Assembly (NCBI GenBank): GCA_030049955.1
Contig: JASIJX010000445.1
Coordinates: forward strand, 1 to 12,073
Origin: Acidobacteriaceae bacterium
GTDB lineage: Bacteria; Acidobacteriota; Terriglobia; Terriglobales; Acidobacteriaceae
Direction of reading: 5' to 3'
Length of the DNA stretch: 12,073 nucleotides
Part shown: positions 7,920 through 12,073 of the stretch, piece after piece
How positions within the stretch are numbered: position 1 is the first letter of the stretch
Layout of the letters: each line of letters starts with the position of its first letter
Notes under the pieces: model-generated
Told to the model about the DNA's origin: nothing
The model's database searches: none
Seen by the model: only the letters and a program-made list of their open reading frames with translations
Position numbers and translations under genes: made by a program

Positions 7920-8519
7920 TCACGCTGATTTCCCAAGAGTTTTAGCTCTCGCGCGTTTTCGGTAATCACGCGTTTTTTGCCTGTTGCCGCAGAGGAACGA
8001 TGAGCACCAACGACGATTACCCGGTTTCGATCTATCGAAGAATATCCATCGGCATTCCACCGAGCCACACATTTTAAGGCGATCGAGACGTCCGTTCTCA
8101 GCCAATGAGAACAACTCGGCCAACACACGTCCTAGCCCATCGCCGTCATGCACTGATTGCAGCTTCAATGTTCCTCGCCGGTCGATCTTTATGACGAGGG
8201 GATAGAGCTTGCTCATTCGATTCACGCATTCTGAGCTCTTTTGGCTCGCAGCTCTCGAATCAGGCGGGAACTGCAGATAGGAGCGCAATGCACTCCGCAA
8301 CCCCAGCGCACGCTGGTGATCGTCAGATGTCACCGGCTCATCCCTTTTGACTAAACCCCGCTTTCGCATCCATACCTCAAGCTGAGCAGGTGTCGCCAAT
8401 TCATCCGAACGGACATGCTGTTCTCCGTTTTCAATGTAGGTGCGCAGATCGGCGGAGTTCAGGAAGTCGTAAAGGAGTGCAATCTCCTGAGGGACCGAAT
8501 ATTTCTTTGCCAGACTCAT
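7920..8519 (-). CDS. CGNR zinc-finger protein, probable transcriptional regulator
   Basis: A 199-residue protein with an N-terminal ABATE-like domain (IALLYDFLNSADLR, then ELATPAQLEVWMRKRGLV) and a C-terminal CGNR zinc finger. The finger's four cysteines are C151, C156, C172 and C177, in CGSVECRWIFFDRSKPGNRRWC...CGNRQKTRDYRKR, matching the family consensus, including the basic tail thought to bind nucleic acid. Length is normal and the frame intact. The ATG (complement of 8517-8519) has no clear Shine-Dalgarno sequence. It is divergent from the haloalkane dehalogenase gene with 114 bp between starts, the usual layout for a local regulator. The ligand, and whether it represses or activates, cannot be seen. 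Confidence 0.85.
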   Translation of the reverse strand: MSLAKKYSVPQEIALLYDFLNSADLRTYIENGEQHVRSDELATPAQLEVWMRKRGLVKRDEPVTSDDHQRALGLRSALRSYLQFPPDSRAASQKSSECVNRMSKLYPLVIKIDRRGTLKLQSVHDGDGLGRVLAELFSLAENGRLDRLKMCGSVECRWIFFDRSKPGNRRWCSSFLCGNRQKTRDYRKRARAKTLGKSA

Positions 8520-8546
8520 ACAACACCAGCTTACGATGTTTGCTGG

Positions 8547-8575
8547 TTGACAACAAGAAACACCACCAATATGCT
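8547..8575 (+). promoter_or_regulatory. Candidate sigma70-type promoter of the dehalogenase gene
   Basis: A perfect TTGACA (8547-8552), a 17-bp spacer and TATGCT (8570-8575, four of six consensus bases). A transcript would start near 8582, about 50 bases before the ATG at 8634. Confidence 0.6.
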
Positions 8576-8587
8576 GTTGATGGTGTT
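8559..8587. promoter_or_regulatory. Candidate operator: inverted repeat straddling the -10 box
   Basis: AACACCA (8559-8565) and its exact inverse TGGTGTT (8581-8587) flank a 15-bp spacer containing the -10 box TATGCT. A further direct AACACCA lies at 8522-8528, and ACCAGC/GCTGGT (8525-8530 and 8542-8547) forms a second short inverted repeat reaching the -35. The placement suits a repressor or autoregulator; the adjacent CGNR protein is the obvious candidate, by inference. Confidence 0.45.
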
Positions 8588-8597
8588 CTATCGTTGC

Positions 8598-8623
8598 GAT
8601 GCCAGGTCAAGATGCCAGGTCAA
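8598..8623 (+). repeat. Perfect 13-bp tandem repeat running into the Shine-Dalgarno sequence
   Basis: GATGCCAGGTCAA occurs twice with no gap (8598-8610 and 8611-8623). The last AA of the second copy is the start of the Shine-Dalgarno sequence AAGGAGA (8622-8628). The repeat lies in the predicted 5' leader of the dehalogenase gene. It may be a recent slippage duplication or a duplicated binding site. Confidence 0.9.
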
Positions 8624-8633
8624 GGAGACGGCA

Positions 8634-9527
8634 ATGACAAACTTTCCCATCTCAACCGAAGATGTTTCCTACCGGAAATATGTATCCGTGCTTGACACGC
8701 AGATGGCCTATGTCGACGTAGGAGACGGCGATCCGATCGTGTTTCTGCACGGCAACCCGACGCCCTCTTATCTATGGCGAAACGTTATTCCGTATTTATT
8801 GCCGTTCGGGCGCTGTCTGGCGCCGGACTATGTGGGAATGGGAAATTCCGGAGCAGCGCTGGACGGAAAGTATCGGTTTGTTGATCATCAGCGTTACCTC
8901 GACGCCTGGTTCGATGCACTCGGAATCACAAAAAATGTAATTCTTATCGTCCACGATTGGGGCTCTGCGCTGGGATTTGCGTGGGCACAGCGCGATCCCG
9001 GCCGGGTCAAAGCGATCGTTTATATGGAAGCGATCGTTCGTCCATTTAAGTCATGGGATGAATGGCCCGACGCGACGCGGGCCTTTTTCCAGGCGCAACG
9101 TTCCGCCGCAGGCGAAGACCTTATCCTACGAAAGAATCTATTCATTGAATATTTGCTCCCTCTTCGGAACATATCGGCAGAAGCGATGGAAACGTACCGC
9201 CGGCACTTTCGCATCCCGGGACCTTCTCGTCAACCAATGCTTTCATGGACCCGTGATCTTCCCATCGGCGGAGAACCAGAAGACGTAGTTCGGGTCGTCG
9301 ACTCCTATGCGCAGTGGCTTTCGACGTCATCCATCCCCAAGCTCTTCGTCGACGCAGAGCCAGCTGGATTCCTGATCGGAGCACAGCGAGAGTTTTGCCG
9401 TTCCTGGCCGAACCAGACGACGGTTACAGTGAACGGATCTCATTTCCTTCAGGAAGACTCTCCCGAAGAAGTCGGCACTGCCATAGCCCGTTTTGTCGCA
9501 AGAGTGATCGCTGGACAGACTGCGTGA
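8634..9527 (+). CDS. dhaA: Haloalkane dehalogenase, subfamily II (LinB/DhaA type)
   Basis: A 297-residue alpha/beta hydrolase predicted to replace a halogen on a haloalkane by hydroxyl, giving alcohol plus halide. The complete HLD-II set is visible: HGNPTPS (39-45) with halide-binding Asn41; nucleophile Asp108 followed by halide-binding Trp109 in VHDWGSALGFAWA; catalytic acid Glu132 in YMEAI; and base His270 in GSHFLQEDSPEE. Other blocks (RSAAGED, PMLSWTRDLPI, FCRSWPNQT) closely resemble LinB. The ATG at 8634 is fixed by an excellent AAGGAGA five bases upstream; the frame is open back to 8415, but that part overlaps the divergent gene and the promoter. No signal peptide, so cytoplasmic. The symbol is for the family; substrate range is unknown. 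Confidence 0.93.
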   Translation: MTNFPISTEDVSYRKYVSVLDTQMAYVDVGDGDPIVFLHGNPTPSYLWRNVIPYLLPFGRCLAPDYVGMGNSGAALDGKYRFVDHQRYLDAWFDALGITKNVILIVHDWGSALGFAWAQRDPGRVKAIVYMEAIVRPFKSWDEWPDATRAFFQAQRSAAGEDLILRKNLFIEYLLPLRNISAEAMETYRRHFRIPGPSRQPMLSWTRDLPIGGEPEDVVRVVDSYAQWLSTSSIPKLFVDAEPAGFLIGAQREFCRSWPNQTTVTVNGSHFLQEDSPEEVGTAIARFVARVIAGQTA

Positions 9528-9604
9528 TACGGCGCGGGTTGCTCGGAGATCCGAATCCAGAGACAATGCGATACCCCAATTAAGATAAAGAGCGGAACGA
9601 TCTC

Positions 9605-9720
9605 TCAGTTGAGTTTCTTTTTCAAATGGGCAATCTCTGCTTCCAGATCCTCGGGACGATCCGCGTTCTGAAGACTTCGCGTTGGAGAGTGAGAGGATCA
9701 AGTCTGCCGTGGCTAGACAT
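9605..9720 (-). pseudogene. Possible frameshifted gene remnant
   Basis: Reading the minus strand, an ATG at 9720-9718 opens MSSHGRLDPLTLQREVF. In a neighbouring frame, a protein-like tail ADRPEDLEAEIAHLKKKLN continues to a TGA at 9605-9607. One base lost or gained near 9675-9685 would join them into a peptide of about 40 residues ending in an amphipathic helix. The plus strand here also has an open frame (9611-9801), so the coding direction is not settled. No family recognised; this may be chance. Confidence 0.22.
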
Positions 9721-9798
9721 GCGATGGAAGGCCTGGATTATGTGTCAGACCGCAGACGATTTGGGGCGAAGCGATGCCGACTGACCGTGAATCTCGCC

Positions 9799-9804
9799 TA
9801 AAAT
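9799..9804 (+). promoter_or_regulatory. -10-like box directly before the kinase start (possible leaderless transcript)
   Basis: TAAAAT matches the -10 consensus at five of six positions and ends 7 bases before the ATG at 9812, which puts the expected transcription start at or next to the ATG. There is no Shine-Dalgarno sequence. No good -35 box is seen at 16-18 bp. Confidence 0.3.
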
Positions 9805-9811
9805 CTTAACT

Positions 9812-10900
9812 ATGACCGCGCGTGACGATCATACGTTTCCGACATACTGGCGGCTGCAGGCGCTGGGATGGATTGGAATGTACGCGCTCACGGTGCTGGA
9901 TGCGCTGCCGTATATCAATCATGACCCTTCTTCCCTCTGGAGAAGGATCGGGGGAAATGCGATTGCTTGCGGGATGCTATTCTCGGTTAGCTGCGTTCTC
10001 CGCCCCGTGTGCCGGTCTCTCGTGAATCGCTCGCTCCCCTGGTTCCAGCTTCAACTTCGAGCATTCGGCTGGGCGTCACTTCTGGGAGGCAGTGTAGGCG
10101 TTCTCGTCCAATTCATTGCTTTACATTATCCCGAGCCGGACTGGACCGATCTGGTCAGTAATTATCTGCGATACTCCATCCTCCTGCTGTTCTGGTGCAA
10201 CCTCTACTTCAGCATTAAACAATGGCAGCATTCCAGTCAGGAGCGCGAGCATCTGGCTCGCGTGGAGGCCGACGCACGTGAGGCCAGACTGAGCGCGCTC
10301 CGCTACCAACTGAATCCACACTTCCTGTTCAACTCTCTTAACGCGGTTTCCACGCTTGCCGTCGAGGGCAATACTGCTGGGGTGACCCGCATGCTTGCGC
10401 AGATTGCCGATCTGCTCCGTGCGAGCCTGGATGCCGAAAGACCATTTGAGGTGTCTCTTTCGGAAGAGATGACTTTCACCGGACATTATCTCGCGATTGA
10501 ACAGACACAGCTGGGAGAGAGGCTGTGCGTGGAATTGACGATTGCGCCCGAGACGCTGAGTGCGGCGGTACCCAGCATGATCCTGCAGCCGCTGGTCGAA
10601 AACGCTGTCCGGCATGGTATAGCGCCAATCGTCGATGGCGGAAAGATCGCAATCCGTAGCGAGCTCAACGCGCAGACGTTGCGAATCTTCATCAAGAATA
10701 CCGGGTCTCGCAATACCCTACGTGACAAGGCAAGTGGAGGTATCGGACTTGCCAACACGGTGGAGCGGTTGCGAACGATGTATGGTCCTAATCATAAATT
10801 TGATATCCAATGGCCGGAAACCGGCGGATGCTGCGTGCTGCTTGAGATTCCCTTTCATAAGGCGTTGCAACGACGGGAGGAATCGGTGTGCGCGTTTTGA
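9812..10900 (+). CDS. LytS/YpdA-family sensor histidine kinase
   Basis: A 362-residue membrane kinase. The N-terminal part has about four hydrophobic segments (roughly 13-33, 46-66, 86-105 and 118-136) with no periplasmic sensor domain, then a short coiled linker (EREHLARVEADAREARLSALR). The kinase core is the His_kinase (LytS) type: QLNPHFLFNSLNA (166-178) with phosphoacceptor His170; the ATP-binding N-box PLVENAVRHGI (260-270); and the G-box SGGIGLANTVERLRTMYG (308-325). No Shine-Dalgarno sequence precedes the ATG, but a -10-like TAAAAT does. The 3' end overlaps the response regulator gene by 13 bp, so the two are co-transcribed and probably translationally coupled. The sensed signal cannot be read from the sequence. 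Confidence 0.92.
   Translation: MTARDDHTFPTYWRLQALGWIGMYALTVLDALPYINHDPSSLWRRIGGNAIACGMLFSVSCVLRPVCRSLVNRSLPWFQLQLRAFGWASLLGGSVGVLVQFIALHYPEPDWTDLVSNYLRYSILLLFWCNLYFSIKQWQHSSQEREHLARVEADAREARLSALRYQLNPHFLFNSLNAVSTLAVEGNTAGVTRMLAQIADLLRASLDAERPFEVSLSEEMTFTGHYLAIEQTQLGERLCVELTIAPETLSAAVPSMILQPLVENAVRHGIAPIVDGGKIAIRSELNAQTLRIFIKNTGSRNTLRDKASGGIGLANTVERLRTMYGPNHKFDIQWPETGGCCVLLEIPFHKALQRREESVCAF
10875..10881 (+). promoter_or_regulatory. Ribosome binding site that fixes the GTG start of the regulator
   Basis: GGGAGGA ends 6 bases before the GTG at 10888 and lies inside the kinase gene. It selects this GTG over the GTG two bases upstream, which is in another frame. The product then begins MRVLIVDDQP, the normal start of a receiver domain. 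Confidence 0.75.
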
Positions 10901-11646
10901 TTGTGGATGATCAACCGTTGGCAAGGCGCGGCGTGATTACGCGACTCAAGCGATTTAACGACATGGAGATCGCCGGCGAGTGCGGAGATGGAGCATCTGC
11001 TGTTGCCAAGATTCTTGAACTGCTCCCGGATCTCGTCTTCCTCGATGTGCAGATGCCCGGCATGGACGGATTTGAAGTGCTTCGTGCCCTGCCTCGTGAG
11101 AGTCTGCCCTCGATCATCTTCCTCACCGCGCATGAACAACATGCACTGCGCGCGTTTGAAGTGCACGCTTTGGATTACCTGCTCAAACCGATCGATGACG
11201 AGCGTTTTGCGGTCGCCATTCAACGGGCGAGGCGATTAGTGGAGTCTCGGTCGAAAGCTGAGTTTGACCAGCGTATCCTTCAGTTACTCGACGATAATTC
11301 CGGCAAGTACGCATCTCGTTTCGCGGTGAGGACGGGATCGCGAATACAGGTTGTTTTCGCCGACGAGATCGAATGGGTTGGAACCGCAGGCAACTACACG
11401 GAGATACACAGCGGGGGAAAGGCGCATCTGCTGCGCGAAACCATGAATACTCTCGAAGAGCGGCTCGATCCTGCACAGTTCATTCGCGTTCATCGCTCGC
11501 GGATCGTGCGGCTGAAATGTGTGCGGGAACTCCGCGCCATCGGAAACCGCGAGTACATTGTCAAGCTATCTGATGGCTCGGAGCATCGCGCCAGCCGCTC
11601 GTATGCGGACCAGCTCGAGCAGTGGCTCTCTTCAGCGGGTTGCTGA
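10888..11646 (+). CDS. LytTR-family response regulator (LytR/AlgR type)
   Basis: A 252-residue DNA-binding response regulator. The receiver domain (1 to about 118) has acidic residues D7/D8, phosphoacceptor Asp53 in LVFLDVQMPGMDG, Thr80 and Lys100 in YLLKP. The C-terminal LytTR domain (about 144-248) has FAVRTGSRIQVVFADEIEWVGTAGNYTEIH, LRETMNTLEERLDPAQFIRVHRSRIV and REYIVKLSDGSEHRASRSYADQL, all typical of beta-sheet LytTR DNA-binding domains. The GTG start overlaps the upstream kinase gene by 13 bp. It should be phosphorylated by that kinase and bind direct-repeat sites; no target genes are evident in the window. Confidence 0.93.
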   Translation: MRVLIVDDQPLARRGVITRLKRFNDMEIAGECGDGASAVAKILELLPDLVFLDVQMPGMDGFEVLRALPRESLPSIIFLTAHEQHALRAFEVHALDYLLKPIDDERFAVAIQRARRLVESRSKAEFDQRILQLLDDNSGKYASRFAVRTGSRIQVVFADEIEWVGTAGNYTEIHSGGKAHLLRETMNTLEERLDPAQFIRVHRSRIVRLKCVRELRAIGNREYIVKLSDGSEHRASRSYADQLEQWLSSAGC

Positions 11647-11696
11647 GCTGGCGGACTTCAGGTCTGCGCCCATTCAGCCTAACGATCGACCGATGA

Positions 11697-11897
11697 AGCC
11701 CGCAGGCCTTTGTTAAGCCCTCGGCGAGGTGCCAAATCGCCAACTCGCTCATCGACAACCCGCATGCGAGCTACGTGGCCGAAAAGTCGTTAGCCTTGAT
11801 CGGAAATGCTTCGGGGCGAGTCCTCGCAGTCGATCCCAGTGCGCCGCTGCGGCCCCGAGGCATTTTCGATAAGGAGACTAGTACTACTGTGTTATAA
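11697..11897 (+). pseudogene. Possible 3' remnant of an unidentified gene (66 codons, no start)
   Basis: After a TGA at 11694-11696 this frame stays open for 66 codons to a TAA at 11895-11897, with no plausible start. The residues look protein-like: QIANSLIDNPHASYVAEK, then RVLAVDPSAPLRPRGIFDKE and TSTTVL. It begins 50 bp after the response regulator and would be the tail of a gene whose front is lost. A 19-bp-arm hairpin lies inside it, which is unusual for coding DNA, so a structured non-coding element is an alternative. No family recognised. Confidence 0.33.
11799..11870. repeat. Long imperfect inverted repeat / hairpin
   Basis: ATCGGAAATGCTTCGGGGC (11799-11817) pairs along all 19 bases with GCCCCGAGGCATTTTCGAT (11852-11870): 17 Watson-Crick pairs plus two G-U. 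The 34-base loop contains a second stem, CGCAG (11825-11829) with CTGCG (11847-11851), stacked on the first. No T-run follows on either strand, so it is not a standard intrinsic terminator. Confidence 0.8.
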
Positions 11898-12071
11898 GCG
11901 GCGGGCACCGCAGAAGGGGCAGCGGCAGAGCTGGCGCAGCAGGGAGCGGGCCAGCAGGATGCGCAGAGTGGCGATGGAGTTGGGATTATGCCGTTCGGGA
12001 CGAACCCGAGCCGCGGGGCTGGAAGTCGGACGACAGTGCCGGAGCTGATAATCCGAGATGGCCGGCGCGGG
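11892..12071 (-). CDS. Candidate 3' end of a gene entering from the right edge (59 codons, partial)
   Basis: On the minus strand the frame is open from the window edge to a TAA at 11894-11892. The reading ends RHNPNSIATLRILLARSLLRQL, then CRCPFCGARRL, a hydrophobic helix followed by a Cys-rich tail (CxCPFC). Most third codon positions in the last 35 codons are G or C. Its stop and last Leu codon share the palindrome TTATAA with the end of the plus-strand remnant. The start lies outside the window. It could be a chance frame in GC-rich DNA; no family recognised. Confidence 0.33.
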   Translation of the reverse strand, partial: PAPAISDYQLRHCRPTSSPAARVRPERHNPNSIATLRILLARSLLRQLCRCPFCGARRL

Positions 12072-12073
12072 CT

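Larger units (their letters stand above)
11647..12073. other. 427-bp end region without an intact gene
   Basis: Apart from the plus-strand remnant, the hairpin and the minus-strand partial frame listed separately, I see no gene here. ATG-started frames in this stretch (for example 11806-12048 plus, Arg-rich) look like antisense shadows. A weak GCC/GGC stem before TTTGTT (about 11699-11716) is too short to call as a terminator of the kinase-regulator operon. Confidence 0.5.

Noticed and set aside
8415..8633. N-terminal extension of the dehalogenase from the ATG at 8415
   Set aside because: It overlaps the CGNR gene and the promoter, has no relation to the dehalogenase fold, and an excellent Shine-Dalgarno marks the ATG at 8634.
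11806..12048. 80-codon plus-strand frame near the right edge
   Set aside because: Arg/Ser-rich with no motif, overlaps the hairpin, and is opposite a more protein-like minus-strand frame.

Overview
The window looks like chromosomal DNA of a GC-moderate soil bacterium, most likely an acidobacterium (class Terriglobia). This is inferred from gene content and style: large secreted glycoside hydrolases (GH3, GH39), a Tat-exported sugar isomerase-like protein, a CGNR zinc-finger regulator and a LytS/LytTR-type two-component pair. No rRNA, tRNA, CRISPR array, complete insertion sequence or phage module was seen.

Layout. (1) Positions 78-2209 (+): a gluzincin-like HEAGH metallopeptidase (5' end uncertain) followed by a D-Ala-D-Ala-ligase-like ATP-grasp enzyme, probably one transcript. 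(2) Positions 2578-4962 (+): a secreted GH3 beta-glucosidase with its own candidate promoter. (3) Positions 5231-7758 (+): a secreted GH39-like glycosidase, then 50 bp later a Tat-signal TIM-barrel sugar isomerase/epimerase-like protein, possibly followed by a 32-codon Cys-rich ORF one base after its stop. (4) Positions 7920-8519 (-) and 8634-9527 (+): a CGNR regulator divergent from a subfamily-II haloalkane dehalogenase. The 114-bp gap between them holds a good sigma70-type promoter, an inverted repeat straddling its -10 box, and a perfect 13-bp tandem repeat running into the Shine-Dalgarno sequence. (5) Positions 9812-11646 (+): a membrane LytS-family histidine kinase overlapping a LytTR response regulator by 13 bp. 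(6) Positions 11647-12073: no intact gene. This part holds a 66-codon 3' remnant (+), a candidate 3' end of a gene entering from the right edge (-), and a long 19-bp-arm hairpin.

How the parts may work together. GH3, GH39 and the Tat-exported TIM-barrel protein fit extracytoplasmic breakdown of plant or microbial beta-glycosides. The dehalogenase and CGNR regulator look like a self-contained, locally controlled unit. The kinase and regulator form a standard signalling pair whose targets are not visible here. The peptidase/ATP-grasp pair is the least explained module and the best candidate for an undescribed function: forming and cleaving an amide or peptide bond. Function statements rest on motifs read by eye; no database search was possible.
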